Assembly: GCF_036324505.1 (NCBI RefSeq)
Contig: NC_086368.1
Coordinates: 8,083,016 to 8,147,015 of the forward strand
DNA from: Eleginops maclovinus
Lineage: Eukaryota > Chordata > Actinopteri > Perciformes > Eleginopidae
Direction of reading: 5' to 3'
DNA: 64,000 nucleotides
Every line of letters starts with the position of its first letter. The stretch's first letter is position 1. The notes under the pieces were generated by a model. That model was given only the letters and a program-made list of their open reading frames with translations. It did not search any database and was not told where the DNA came from. The translations under genes and the position numbers were made by a program. Positions 41,374 through 54,155 of the stretch are shown here, one piece after another.

Positions 41374-41502
41374 TAAAGTGCGTTGGAGAGAAACTCCATC
41401 TGGAGGGAACAAAGGGATTTTAGCCTTTGCAGACCATTTACATGCACCAAAACCTATAAAACACACAACAGGAAAGGGAAAACCCCAAAAAGCATTAAAG
41501 CT
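41374..41502 (-). mobile_element. Family A MITE fragment (5' end)
   Basis: AACTCCATCTGGAGGG, GCCTTTGCAGACCATTTACA and ACAGGAAAGGGAAAACC match the 5' segment in inverse. The outermost terminus is degraded (AGCATTAAAGC). Confidence 0.65.
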
Positions 41503-41603
41503 TTTTGATATTTTATGCACAAAAACTCCAAATAACCTCTTAATATCCAGACCAAAATATGTGTCAGCTCTCTCATTGTGTTGAAAGTAACTTCATCTTT
41601 TTG

Positions 41604-41622
41604 AAAAAAAAAAAAAAAAAAA
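41604..41622 (+). repeat. 19-base A homopolymer
   Basis: Plain A run 102 bp after a family A fragment. It could be a poly-A tail remnant, but no retroposon body is recognised upstream. Confidence 0.9.
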
Positions 41623-44600
41623 TGCCCAAGTAAAAGTGCTTAACAATATGGATTCATGATTTCAAAATGTGCATTTCTTAGTATTACTCTAAGGTCAATC
41701 AAGGGCACAGAAGTGGAGAGGAAAACCTCTTAAAATGTTCTTATCATCACTAAACACCTTTTCACTCATATCATCAACATATTATTTTCTCACACTGCAT
41801 ACATCACTTTGTATATGTGCAGCTGTGTCCAAAAAGCAGAAGCAGCCCTCTAAGAGCAAACAATGAGTTGATTTCTACCTCAATTATTGCAATTGGCAGC
41901 CGCACAACAATGATGGCAAATCATTTCCAGCTGCAATAATGATGCTAGAAGGCAGATAGATCTATAATTAGCTAGCAGGGATGTTGCAAGACTGCAATAT
42001 CCTCTGAAGACCTAGAACTGTATTTTATTCTACTGACAAGTCATAACTTCAGCTATATTCTTACAAAATGTACCAGATATGTCATTATAATGAATCTCTT
42101 TAGCTAGGCAGAAGGATATTGTTTTAAAAGTACAGCCTCACTTCAGCATCATTTCATTGCAACGCTGGGTTTTTGTGCACTGATCCAAAAGCATGCAGAC
42201 ATAAGGAACACACAGTTATAAGGATGCCTTTTACGTTTGTCTTTTCTGCAGCAAATAACATGTGCTTATCATAAGCACATTGATACATGTTCGACTTTTT
42301 GCCAACAGAGGCAGTTGTTATGTCATTGTGCGACATGTTTACTTATCACCTAAAGATGGTAATGTGCCTTTGCTGGCATCTCGCAGCAACATATTGTTTA
42401 CATATTGCCCAACGATCAAATGTTATAAACCTAACTCAGTGATACAATGCAGTGCTCTGTGGAGCATCCTCTCAAAGTGTGCATAACTATTGCTGTAAAG
42501 TTAGCTATTTTTCCCCCCTGTCTGTCATAGACTCCGGGAATGTGAACACACTAATGCACAGTACATTTTGCCTGTGAATATATCCAGATTTACAAATCTC
42601 CAGAGGAAATACACAGGCCAATGGCACATTTATCCCTGAATACAAGTTCCCAGTTGGATAATGTACACCAAACAAGGCTGTGTATCATTTTTTTTGACGG
42701 TGTGACCATGGATGCTCTGCTACTGCGACTCCCCTGGGGCCACTTGCATGTGCCAACAGTGGCCATCCTCTGTCTTTATCATGAAAGCCGTATGTGGAAA
42801 ACCTTGCATCTTCCCAAAACGTCAATGCATTGAGTTGGTGGAGAAAAAGGTTTGTCTCCCTGTTTGGATGTATTTGTTTTGTTAAATTACATGGCAGGTC
42901 TTTAGCAGGATTCACAGCTCTCTTACTCAACAAGGAGAATGAACCAATTTTAATTTTGCAGTATTACTTGATTGCATGAGAACATTATACTCATACAGGG
43001 ATAAAAGAGATGGAAAGAGTGGGATGCAGAGGGATCAGAGATGTATTGCTTTCTAGTTGGCTAGCTAAGCGCGCCAATGACATGCAATACATCTGACTAA
43101 CTCCATGTGGGATGGCCCGATGCGTTGAATCCCCGGCTCGAACTCTTCTATCCAATGACATGATAATTCCACATGCCTAAGGCCCTTCAGAGTGAGCACC
43201 CACTGAAAGGGTTCCTCGTGATTGCTATCCACTATAGCTGTATGGGATGTGGGAGGGCAGTGGATTACATCGGACGGGCACTGACACTCTTGAAGCTGAA
43301 GCATGTCATTAAACAGTAAATCACTCTGATTGAAAAACACATCAGCTCCCAGCTTTCTGTTTACAGAAGAAGACCTTCTCCACAGGCAGGGATTGTGTTT
43401 TTGACCGGAATAAATCAACATGCAATTGTCCAGATTCTCCATCCATGAAACGCTTCCTGAGCACTTGAACGCTTACAAATCACCACCTGAGATGTGTTGT
43501 CTTTGTTGAGCCAGTTATAGATGCTACTTCTGTATGCTAACCTGAGATAATAATAGGTTTTGTATTACAATGATTTCATTTTTTATTTCAGATATTCATT
43601 GTATGCCAATGTACTTGCCTTCACTATGACAACCTTTTCTTTTTTTTAGGTAGCCATTGTCTTTATTGTAGAGACAAAATTTAAATGGGGAGGCCCATGT
43701 CTTCTTTTCTTTGTCTTTGATCTAAAAAAATATTGTTTCCTTCGGTTTCAAGACAGGACCCACATCTTCCTTTTTGTGTCAACTGAAGTGGAAAAACAAT
43801 CCCAATTACCATAGAAACATGCAGTTTCATCATGTTACATGCATGCAGTCATACTTGGTTAGGTTAATCCAACAGAACTACTACTAATCCAACAGTTATA
43901 TTGTGGTATTGTGGTTTCGGCCCTAAACTCATGTAGAATATGTCAATATTGAGTATTGGTTTCAAAAGTAACACAACACAGTGTCCTAGGTTCCCAGTCC
44001 TGTATTTGATTCGACCAGTCCATGCTCCACTCCCATGCAACTTGACCACCTGAAGGTAGGGCACTGGGCCTCTTGAAGTGAAAACAGCTAGTTGGTTTTG
44101 TTTCTATGGTTGCCATCCCTGCTATCCTCCACCGCTTCAAGCAGCTGTCATCTGATTGGTTGCATGTCCGAAGTTCAGCAGAAATCAAGTTCAAGTTGAA
44201 ATAAGTAGTTGGAAATAACCCCAGTAGAGTTGAAAAGAAACATCAAATATCTTACTACACTGGTCTGTGGTTTGGGCCATCATGTTTGGTAGCAGCACGA
44301 TGATATTTATAGGACTGGGGGATGCAGCAACACAGGAAGATACAGCCTTGCAACAGAGGCCAGTAAAACAACACAAGCTGTCAAACAAACCACTTGTGTG
44401 TCTGCTCCGGGCATTCCACTTGTAAAGATCTGACTACCAGACATGCCCAAGGCCACATCACAGCTATGAAGCAAAACTGAAAGTAATGAAGGACAAAAAT
44501 AACACACATATGGCCAAAGGTTGAAAAACAGATGGACTATTCTTAAAAATAAAGATCTGAGTAATGTTGGCCCTTACATAAAGTACCTCAAACAAAAGCC

Positions 44601-45176
44601 CAGGCACATTTTTCTCATTTTAGAAAACATGACTATGAGCCAAAGAAAAAAGTAGAAGCCAATGAAAATAGTGGATCTTCCATAATAAGTTTGGAATTTT
44701 TACATTTCACAATTTTCATTTATGAGGAACTGAATGAAAGAAATCTCATTAGATATACTCGAACACATAAGGCCATAACTTTTTTTCGGTTGTTTTTTTC
44801 TAGATGCAGCAAGTTGACGAGAACACCTTTCATTGGTCCACTCTGAAACCAGCTATTTCTATTGTTATCATATATTAACTTTTAAACCAAACCCAAAGGT
44901 GGCACTGCAAATTGTAAATATAAGCAGTGTCTTTTTTTCTCCCATTATCCCTATGCTATTAGTTCATGTTCTAAGAAATAAAAGGTTGCGTCAGTAAAGG
45001 TGCTCCTATATTATCAGGTTGGCACTTCAAAAGCTTTAATAGCTACTAAGTTCCTCACTTAGTGAATATCTTTGATTAAGAGAAAAGTTTATAAAATACA
45101 GAATGGGTTCAATTTACATAATCTATACACCTGTTTGCCTGCTGCCCAAGAATTCTTTCTTTTTTAGAAGTGACTG
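41623..45176. other. Unrecognised intron
   Basis: A 25-bp word around 44141-44165 (CAGCTGTCATCTGATTGG plus flanks) recurs inverted at 46712-46738, suggesting two remnants of an unknown repeat. Otherwise nothing recognised. Confidence 0.45.
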
Positions 45177-45624
45177 TGTCATAGTGTGAGGAAATAGGAC
45201 CCAAGTGTAGTAGAGACAGGGAAGCAGATTTCCAGTGCCAAAAAAAGGCGAGCTTTATTAAAATTAAAGCAGATAGAAACACAGAAGGCGAGGTTCAGAC
45301 AGAAGAAAAACTAACTAACACTGACCAGGGGACTCAAGGAACGGGAGCAGGCAGACGGACAGACAGGAAAAGGCACAGAACATGGACAAGACTGGATAGG
45401 AATCGACAACAACCGTACAAGGGACAAAAGAGGAACAGAGACTAAATACACAGGGTAGTCCCAAGACAAGACACTGCTGTAGAGGGGAGGAGAAACACAG
45501 GCGCAACAGGTGAACACAATAACACAATCAGGCACAAGAGGGAAACTGAAGACAGGAAGTAAAACCACAGACAAATGACAGGGGGTGAACACCTTTCAAA
45601 ATAAAACACAGACAGATCGTGACA
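45177..45624. mobile_element. TGTCA-ended MITE
   Basis: Begins TGTCATAGTGTGAGG and ends CAGATCGTGACA, short imperfect inverted termini. The purine-rich body (GAACGGGAGCAGGCAGACGG and so on) leaves the minus strand free of stops over about 280 bp in two frames, producing Cys/Ser/Val-rich spurious frames. The style is common in teleost genomes. The superfamily is unclear. Confidence 0.6.
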
Positions 45625-48554
45625 AATCGAAAGAACATTGACTGAATAAAAAAATAACAAATGGAGAGGTTATTGCTGCTAGAAAATATAACGTATACAA
45701 ATGTCATCTATGGTCTTTCAAAAGAGCCTTCCATTCCATTAATAGCACATCACTCGCTCAACTTGCATTGAGCTCATGTCTTCTTATAATTCACCTGGCT
45801 CTAGCAGGGCAGTTATTATCCGCAAGTATTGATCACATGTGCCCATATTGCTAGATTTGAATACAGTAGTGGACTAATGTTAATACCAGGCCATATTATC
45901 TGATTAGTACTTATGTATATCTGTTCCAAAATGTTTTCCTTTGTTCAAAGTAGGACTGTTGACACATTACCATTCAGTATTCACTTGGGTACATTAACAT
46001 GTAAAAAATAAATAAATGCAACACCAAGTTTGACCCAAACTTCCTCACAAAGTTCCAGCATGGACGTTTCCCATGTGGTCCATGGCAGTGAAAAGGCAAA
46101 GAAAGCAGGAAATCGGCACAAGCTACATCTATTGCACTGACTGGAGACCAGTGATTATCAGTAACAGCCATCACTACCTCCGTGAGTTGCACACCTATTC
46201 CTTGACAAATGGAAACTTCTCTTTTCCACTTTAAGTGTAGTGTACGGAGGAAAGGCAATTTGCTGGTTTCTTTACGTTGAACAAAAGGGGGAGATATTGA
46301 ACCATATCATCACTGTAGGAACAGATAGTGCTCACCTTATGATATTGAATAATGAAGGAAAATGGTCGGCCTTCATGCCAATAATTAACAAAATAATGTT
46401 ATGATGTTCTTTATTATAACACTTCATGTGGATTTGTTTTATCTCCCCCCAAAATACAATATAATACTAGTATTTAAAACATGATAATTCATGATTATTC
46501 ACAGGTTATTATTGTGGTTCACACAAATTATGGATGGATCAAACATACATTTTTTCATTGATAACATTGCTGCATTGGAGCCATGCTGTCCGATGTTTAT
46601 TCTACCAAATGATCCATCATAAAGCTGCATTCAAATGTAATGCGGAGAGTCGGCTCTATGCTGCCGCTGCCATTGAGTCTCAAAATTGACCTCGTTTAAC
46701 AATGACCTTTGCATGCGCAACCAATCAGATGACAGCTGTAAGTAGCAGCAAAAGCTAACAGGGAACATAACCACTGAAGGTAAACTAAATAATGCTCAAC
46801 CTGACGGTGAGCAAAGAGTAGACTGCATGTTGTGAATGCAACTGAGGTTATTTCAGTCATCCTATGTCCAAGCTATGTTTTTATTAAAGCATATTCATCA
46901 CTCATTCTTTCCCCTTTTTAAAAAAAAATAATCCTTATATGTGCTTGAGTCAAGATCAGCCCTTTGATTACACTGCTCAGAGGCACAGATGAGGAAGAAA
47001 AGCTGAGAAACGCATCCATCCATTTTTCTCATACATTTAGTTTCACTGACATCTAAGCAAAGGTAGGCCATAGCCATAAATCACAGGACAAAAATCCAGG
47101 CACATTTTGGGCCGGTCCATCATTGGCTGTGTTTTGTTTTCTCATTGCGTCTTGGCAAATTGCTGTTATTAATGGGAGAAAGCATAGTTTGCAGCCCTCA
47201 TTAGATGTTGTTCCAACAGCACCTCTGATGGATTAAGACAACCCGGAGGCCTTTTCTGCCTATACAACCGGCTAATATGAGCCAATTAAATGCCAAGCAC
47301 TCTCCGGCCACTCCACACTTGCTTATGAGCTTGTTCAATGATATATAAGTATATCCTGTTTCATGGCCAAATGGATTTCAGTTTCTAAGTACATTTGTTT
47401 TAACACTTTTAGGCTCAAGCCTGTGCTTACTCTCCCGTTCCTTGAAAATAAAGTATGTCCGATTAAAGCAGTTGGTTTCTCTGAGGATGCTGAACATTTT
47501 CCTTTGATCAAGCCAGTTTAAAATCTTCCTCCACATTTTTTAAAACTCTCTACTCAGTAATTGGAGCTATTTGGGACACAAGCTGTTGAGTAGAGGGTTG
47601 GATTGAATGTAATGTCGGCAGGAGTGTCTGATTTGTGTAGAAGAAGCCAACGTGTAGGAGGTTGTGTTTAAAAATACCTGAGACATCCTTTAAATGCAGG
47701 ACTCATAACACAGGAAGGATCAATACTGTGCAGTGCTAGCATGAAAACAGAATGAGTCTCTCTGTACAGTGAATTTAAGCTCAGCTAAACTGAAGGTGTT
47801 CACACTGTGCCAGACATTACTTGTTAGAGCTTAACCGATATATCCAGCTTGACACTAAGTCATATTTCCTTTTTAAAAAGCTGGACATTTTATCGATTAC
47901 AACAATAAACTCACGAGCGCATGTTGTGAATTCAAACTCACTTTGGGAAGAAATAGTTTTGCACGCTTATATTACATTTTCTGAAAACTAAATATTTTCT
48001 GACACCTTGAAGTTTCCAGCTTTAATTCTTTGCAGTATAGTAAATTAAAGCTGTCCATCTGACTTCAAGTGCCTTTGTTTTAGTGGAGCTTTCATCAAAT
48101 AGGGTAATAAAAGAAGCAATGTTTTCTTTATTTACCTCGATCGAATTTAAAAGCACCAAAACATTGGAATATATTATGATAAACAACAGAAAAATATGTT
48201 GTATGTTTTATATTTAATTTAAAAAGTTTGTGAAACAAACAAAACAATACATATGTATGATAACCTGCATAGATTAAGCTTCTCTGCTCAAAGGGCTGTT
48301 AGGTTTATTTATATAGCACTATATACATCACTTTTTTTATATATGGAAGAGGTTAATGGGCCATGTTTTCTCAGAACCATTGTTGGTCCTAATCATCTTC
48401 TGTACATATAGCACAAAAATCATATACAGCCAATTAAAGCATGCATATTTACAGCCACCTACATACATTGACTACAACTATAACACAATTAATAAAGAAA
48501 CAGTAGTGAAAACAAAGTGTTTATAAAGAATACAATTGCAGCAGCCTATATATA
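45625..48554. other. Unrecognised intron
   Basis: Holds the partner of the 44.1-kb word at 46712-46738. The stretch 47090-47250 is balanced in composition and non-repetitive. No coding signal. Confidence 0.45.
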
Positions 48555-48556
48555 TA

Positions 48557-48768
48557 CAGTGGTATGCAAAAGTTTGGGCACCCCTCTGAGATTTCATGAC
48601 AATTTGCTTTTCCTTTATAATAGAAGATCACAGCAACAACATTTGTTTTCCTACAAAGATGTAGACGTTTTAGTGTTTTCCAGACCAAAATTCTTAGGGT
48701 AGCATTACATAGTTTTATTATAATAAAATAAAATGCAAAAAATGGGATGTGCAAAAGTTTGGGCACCC
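48557..48768. repeat. Left terminal inverted repeat of Tc1-like element (two DRs)
   Basis: It contains the outer core at 48565-48583 and the inner core at 48750-48768, identical over 19 bases and 185 bp apart. Confidence 0.9.
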
Positions 48769-48955
48769 TTATAAATAGCATTCATTTCAACACCTGTACG
48801 GATTTATAGCTGACAGGTTGCTGCACAAAATTGCTTTGATTAGCTCATTAGACCTTCAATTAGAAAGACAGGTGGAACCAATCATGAAAAAGGCTATTTA
48901 ACATAGGTAATAGCTGGCTGTGCCTGGCCTAGGTTCTTTCTTAGGGAGTGGCAAG

Positions 48956-49978
48956 ATGGGGACCTCAAAACAACTCTCCACTGACCTGAAAGCTAAGATA
49001 ATCCAACATTATAAATTAGGAGAAGGGTACAAAAAATTATCTGACAGGTTTAAACTGTCTGTCTCCACAGTCAGAAACGTAGTTGTGAAATGGAAGGCCA
49101 CAGGAACAGTCCGTGTGAAGGAAAGATGTGGTAGGCCGACAAAAATAGGGGAAAGGCACAGGCGAAGGATGGTGAAAATGGTCACAGAGAAGCCACAGAC
49201 CACCTCCAGAGAACTACAACAACATCTGGCTGCTGATGGTGTAGTTGTTCACCGTTCCACAATCCAGCGTACTTTGCACCAGGAAGAGCTCATTGGAAGG
49301 GTGATGTGCAAAAAGCCTTTCCTGAGTGTTAATCACAAGAAGAGTCGCATGAGGTATGCAAAAGCACATCTGGACAAGCCAGAAGCATTTTGGAACAAAA
49401 TACTGTGGTCAGATGAGACCAAGATTGAGTTATTTGGTCATAACATGAACAGGTATGCATGGCGAAAAAAACACACTGCATTCAATGAAAAGAACTTGTT
49501 GCCCACTGTAAAATTTGGTGGAGGATCTATCATGTTATGGGGCTGTGTGGCTAGCACAGGTACTGGAAAACTTGTTTAAGTTGAGGGCCGCATGAATTCC
49601 TTACAGTACCAGGAGATTCTTGACAAGAATGTTCTAGAGTCAGTCACAAAGTTGAAGCTACGCCGGGGTTGGATTTTTCAGCAGGACAATGATCCTAAGC
49701 ACCGATCAAAATCCACCAAGGAATTCATGCAGAAGCACAGGTACAATGTTCTGGAATGGCCATCCCAGTCCCCAGACCTTAACATCATTGAAAATGTATG
49801 GATTTATTTGAAGAAGGCTGTCCATGCACGGAGGCCAAGAAACCTGACTGAACTGGAGACGTTTTGTGTGGAAGAATGGGCCAAAATACCACCTGCCAGG
49901 CTTAAGGGACTTGTCTGTGGCTACAGGAGGCGTCTACAGGCCGTTATTGCAGCAAAAGGAGGCAATACTAAATATTAA
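48956..49978 (+). pseudogene. Tc1-like DD34E transposase with one in-frame stop
   Basis: From the ATG at 48956 the frame runs 340 codons to the TAA at 49976-49978, the usual Tc1 transposase length. An ATG at 48920 in the same frame would add 12 residues with no family resemblance, so I prefer 48956. Two helix-turn-helix regions lie in residues 1-110, with the linker CGRPTK near residue 58 resembling the GRPR-type AT-hook. The catalytic triad is intact: Asp153 (LWSDETK), Asp244 (QQDNDPKH) and Glu279 (NIIENVW), with 34 residues between the last two. A glycine patch (FGGGSIMLWG) is near residue 190. The only visible lesion is TAA at 49577-49579, codon 208, between the first and second Asp. There is no frameshift, so the copy is probably young. 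The truncated product would lack two catalytic residues. Expression would probably need the element's own or a read-through promoter. Confidence 0.93.
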
Positions 49979-49994
49979 TGGAATTATTTCTTAG

Positions 49995-50206
49995 GGGTGC
50001 CCAAATTTATGCACATGCCTATTTTTGTTTGAATGCACATAAACATGTTTCTGTTTGACCAATAAAAGTTATTTCACTACTGAGATGTTTCTGTTACCAT
50101 AAGGTATAACATATGTTAAAATGAAGTTGCTGCTTCAAAAGCTCAGCAAGTGACAAACTGATGCAGTGGTTTTCCTAAGGGGTGCCCAAACTTTTGCATA
50201 CCACTG
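49995..50206. repeat. Right terminal inverted repeat of Tc1-like element (two DRs)
   Basis: It contains the inverted inner core at 49995-50013 (two differences) and the outer core at 50180-50198, with the same 185-bp spacing as the left end. Confidence 0.9.
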
Positions 50207-51225
50207 TATCTTTAGCAAAACATCTGCAGCCTGGTCAGCCTAGTCCTTGTAGGTGGTTAGTAATAATTCAAAAATGATTCTGTGTTTTACTGGAAACTAA
50301 TGGTTGTGTTGCCTTGAAATAAACATATTTAAGTGATCATAAGTGTTGAACTATCTCCGATGGGTTACAGAAACGCATGCACATTGTTGATTGTTTTTCA
50401 ACCCGAAAATGCTCAACATTAGCCCGTGTTTTAACAAGGGCAACATGCATACCAAGATATATTCCTTTGTTGGAACACTTTCAAAAGAGAATTGGCAACT
50501 AAATTGTTTCTAATTTATGAAGTCATTTGGATGGCATTGGATGGATATTGAATGCGTGGGAATTGTGCCCTTGTGCCTTGCTATGTGCAGCCTGCAACTG
50601 CTCCAATTTCTCATAGGGATTATTTGAAATATGAACTTTCCTGGCAGCAGTGCATAACCCATGTAATTTGCTCTTTTAAAATTCCTCATCCCTCCCCACA
50701 CGCTATGCAGCATTTTGCTGTCATTGGCTATGCAAAATGTTCCTCTGTGCCACATAGTTAATGAATTGTTCACAATTAATCCCTGCAACCACACAAGCAG
50801 ACCACCAAGTAATGACCTATATTTTTTTTACAAGTGTAAGGATCTAAAACTAATGCATACTGTATATGTCTAAAAAATGTTGGCATTGGTGGAAAGTAAC
50901 TATATTATATATAGTATATTTAGAGTACTGTACTTAAGTATAGTTTTGAGCTGCTTGTACTATACTTGAGTATTTCTATTTCATGCTACTGCATACTTTT
51001 ATTCCACTACAATTTAAAAGCCAATCATCTATTTGTTACTCTATTATTATTTTTTTACAGCTGTAGTTAGGGTTAGGGTTAGACTTTACTGTTTACGATT
51101 ATAAGCTGATATTCAACAATAATTAACCAATGCATAAGCATGCTGAGGTCTAATTATAGGATACAATACCCGGCATCAGTAATTAAAATAAGCTCCAACT
51201 CTACCAGCAGTATTAGATGACTTAA

Positions 51226-51405
51226 TGCACCAATTGGGTTGGCAGCGGGACTTGGATTGGGAACTGAAGGGTCGCTGGTTCAAGACAAGACCTGACCAAA
51301 TAAAGTGTGGACTGGTAGCTGGAAAAGTGCCACTTCACCTCCTGGGCACTGCCGAGTTGTCCTTGAGCAAGGCTCGGACCCATAACTGCTCCCTGGGAAT
51401 GTATA
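51226..51405 (+). mobile_element. tRNA-derived SINE
   Basis: It contains GGTTCAAGACAAGACC, close to the RNA polymerase III B box, after a degenerate A-box region, followed by a body with AGTGTGGACTGGTAGCTGGA and CCTTGAGCAAGGC that is common in teleost SINEs. It interrupts the hAT-like MITE. The flanks (TTAATGCACCAAT and TTGATCACTAAT) may be a decayed target duplication. Confidence 0.7.
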
Positions 51406-51443
51406 CATTCATTGATCACTAATTATAATTCAGTGATGTAAGA

Positions 51444-51606
<163 letters not shown>

Positions 51607-51725
51607 ATGGCCATTCTGCATTGTGAGTACTATTAGTTTTGTTACTGTAAGTACATTTTGATGCCAATATTTCTTACGGTCCTTTAATAACTGCAGGAGA
51701 TGTAACAGAGCATTTCTACACCATA

Positions 51726-51933
51726 CACTGAAAACACTGAAACGTTGACTTTAATTAAATGTATTATGTCAACAAATTGCACATAACTTTATTGCGTTGG
51801 TTAAAAGCAATAATATTAATTTTGAATACAAAATATTAGGTTGAACTTCTTTTCAACTATCATAATACAATACAATGTGTCATTTGTTGATTTAATAGAT
51901 TTAATTAAAGACAAGGTTTCATGTTTTTCAGTG
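51726..51933. mobile_element. TA-flanked Tc1/mariner-type MITE
   Basis: The 208-bp element starts CACTGAAAACACTGAAAC and ends with the inverse of CACTGAAAAACATGAAAC. TA occurs at both outer borders (51724-51725 and 51934-51935). No coding capacity. It splits the TTTCTACACC...GTACTAC sequence of the host MITE, so it inserted later. Confidence 0.75.
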
Positions 51934-51986
51934 TAGTACTACTTATTTTACTTAAGAAAAGGATCTGTGCCCTTGTTCTACATCTG

Positions 51987-54084
51987 AAGCTAGAATCTTT
52001 TATAACAGATAACTGATTGTGTCTTTAACTAAAGGCAAGGCACACGTTTATCCCCCAGTGCGTGCGTAACACTGAGGTAGCTGCATTTCCATCACCTCTC
52101 TGGAAAACTCACACAGAGACATTTACAAGACCGGGCTGCTCCTCTTGTGGGTTTCGTAGTAAGTGGTTTGGATTTTCTCTAAGAGCATCAGCTCCGTGTT
52201 AATGACATTCAGTCTCTGGAAAGGTTTATTCATTCAATTTGACTGAAGAGAGAAGATCTCTTCAGCCTGGTGATTCAATTAAGATTCTTTAATAAGCATA
52301 TCTAGGTGTGCTGACACGGGAGACATTCTGACCCATGTCAAACTATGAACATACCCAAAGTGGTGTGTTTTAAAACATGTGACAGTGTATTTCTGCAGTG
52401 TAATGCATTAATCCCTCAGTAATATTGCAGTTTGCTGGTCATGATTCACCTCTGATCTGCTCTTAATTTCCTTTGCAACACAAATCCAGGGCTGTACTGT
52501 GTAGTCATTTTCCCAAATGAGTTCACTACAGTCAAGGGGGACTTATTTTCTGGCTTTCACAAAGTTCAATTTCATTTCTTCCATTTTAATTCAGTTCAAA
52601 TGGCATAATTCATTGTAACTTGCATGGTGCTTATTGTCGAAGTAGTCGTCTTGGTATCAAACAGCATCAATGAACATGTCATTTAATAGTACATGTGGTG
52701 ACTATTGCCACTCAATATCACCATGGTTTGATACTGTTACTTTTAGTTAGAGGCATGCACTGTCAAATGATCACAATATGCTTATTATTAATACCATTTA
52801 TTAAACCAAAAACAGCGTGTGTTTGCAACATGGTGGAGAACTGTTTGCTCACACAGCCTTAATCACCCGCACCTGTGCGCGAGGTGAGGTGAGGTCACTT
52901 AAATACCCTGTGCCCCATTGTGCCATCCAGTGCTCACAAACAACAACAAAAACATATAAATGGGCACATCAGTACATTTGTTTTACTATTGTTATGACTG
53001 TTTTGTGTGTATTGTGTGTTTTTTGTTAATGCTAATTTCAATGTCTACCAATCAAAGCAAATCCATTCTCCCATTATTGGCTCTTTTATCATGCTTAAAA
53101 GAAAAAGCTTTTTATTTTCCAATTATTGGAATTAATTACTTTTAAAAAATCACATTAGGTACATACAAAATGCTAATTTTGAAATCAAAGACACATTTAA
53201 ATATATTTTTGGTCTATTTGTCTGATATAAAACCATTTCCCACACTTGGAAATGATGAGTCTCAGGACTAAAATGCTAAGAATATCCGTCCATCTTCATC
53301 TTCCTGCCTACATTCACAGCAATGGCTATAAATGCTTCATCTCAGATTTTTTTTTTCAAATGCCATATATATTTATTCACAGCTTTTCAGCTCTTGTTGG
53401 ACAAAGGCATCAGAGTCCTTTCAAAAGAAGCCATGTGAAATAAGGCACTGCACATTATATGGTTCTGACTGTCACCAGTGCCTGTCACACCAAATGCTGG
53501 TCTAATTGTAATCTAGTTTCTGCCCGTGGCATTACCCACACTCATTTGGTCACAGTCATCCAACACTGTGTGCCTAATACTGCATGTCATCACTGAGAAA
53601 CATATATTGGTTGAATTATACTTCAGAGAACACTTTGGTGACATAAACTCTGAATAGGCACTTTGGGTGTCAGTGCTTTGGATTTAGACAATTTCATCGT
53701 GCAAAAGGTAACCGAGTTGAAAAGATGCTCCTTAAATACCAGTGGGAGTGCATTCACTGAGAATTGCTATTCTTGAATAATGTATTTTTCACTGGCTTGA
53801 ATTCTTGTTTTAAACATTAAATACAAACATTTGTATTATATACTTTGCTCTAAATATACAAACAAAAGGTACGTCAATCTATATCTCTAGTCTTACTTTA
53901 TAAATAAACAGTTCAGTTTATAGATAAATATAAACCCACCTGTTTCGCTTGTACCTTGGCATTAAATAAAAAGAAATATTAAAAAAGAAATAGCACTTTA
54001 TATTATGAAACTAATGCACAAGCACCTTTGGGTTATTTGAAGCAAATATACTCTATCTGCATTTTTCTTAGTGTTCTTAGTTTG
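51987..54084. other. Unrecognised intron
   Basis: The interval 52850-52960 (CACCCGCACCTGTGCGCGAGG) resembles unclassified fish repeats but has no ends that I can define. Confidence 0.45.
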
Positions 54085-54155
54085 TACCTTTATGGTTTAT
54101 TGCACCTATTGCAAGTCGCTTTGGATAAAAGCATCAGCTAAATGAAATGTAATAT
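54085..54155 (+). repeat. Tail-type interspersed repeat fragment
   Basis: CAAGTCGCTTTGGATAAAAG followed by CATCAGCTAAATGAAATG is a motif very common in teleost repeats. A minus copy occurs at 59276-59315. Confidence 0.55.

Larger units (their letters stand above)
48557..50206 (+). mobile_element. Complete Tc1-like transposon with IR/DR ends
   Basis: The 1650-bp element starts CAGTGGTATGCAAAAG and ends with its inverse, and is bounded by TA at 48555-48556 and 50207-50208, the Tc1/mariner target duplication. A 19-bp core (TGCAAAAGTTTGGGCACCC) occurs at 48565-48583 and again at 48750-48768. Inverted copies lie at 49995-50013 (two mismatches) and 50180-50198. The outer-to-inner spacing is 185 bp on both sides, so each terminal repeat is about 215 bp with two transposase-binding repeats. 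This is the IR/DR layout of Sleeping Beauty-type elements. It encodes one transposase with a premature stop. It lies 6.1 kb upstream of the igsf21 exon in sense orientation. The intact ends imply that it could still be moved by a transposase supplied elsewhere, which is inference. Confidence 0.95.

Noticed and set aside
43065..43442. 125-codon minus-strand frame
   Set aside because: No domain, and the surrounding sequence looks intronic.
45311..45660. Three minus-strand Cys/Val/Ser-rich frames resembling membrane peptides
   Set aside because: They are translations of the pyrimidine-rich complement of the TGTCA-ended MITE.
51066..51083. TTAGGG-type telomeric repeat
   Set aside because: Fewer than three units inside a MITE, too short for an interstitial telomere.
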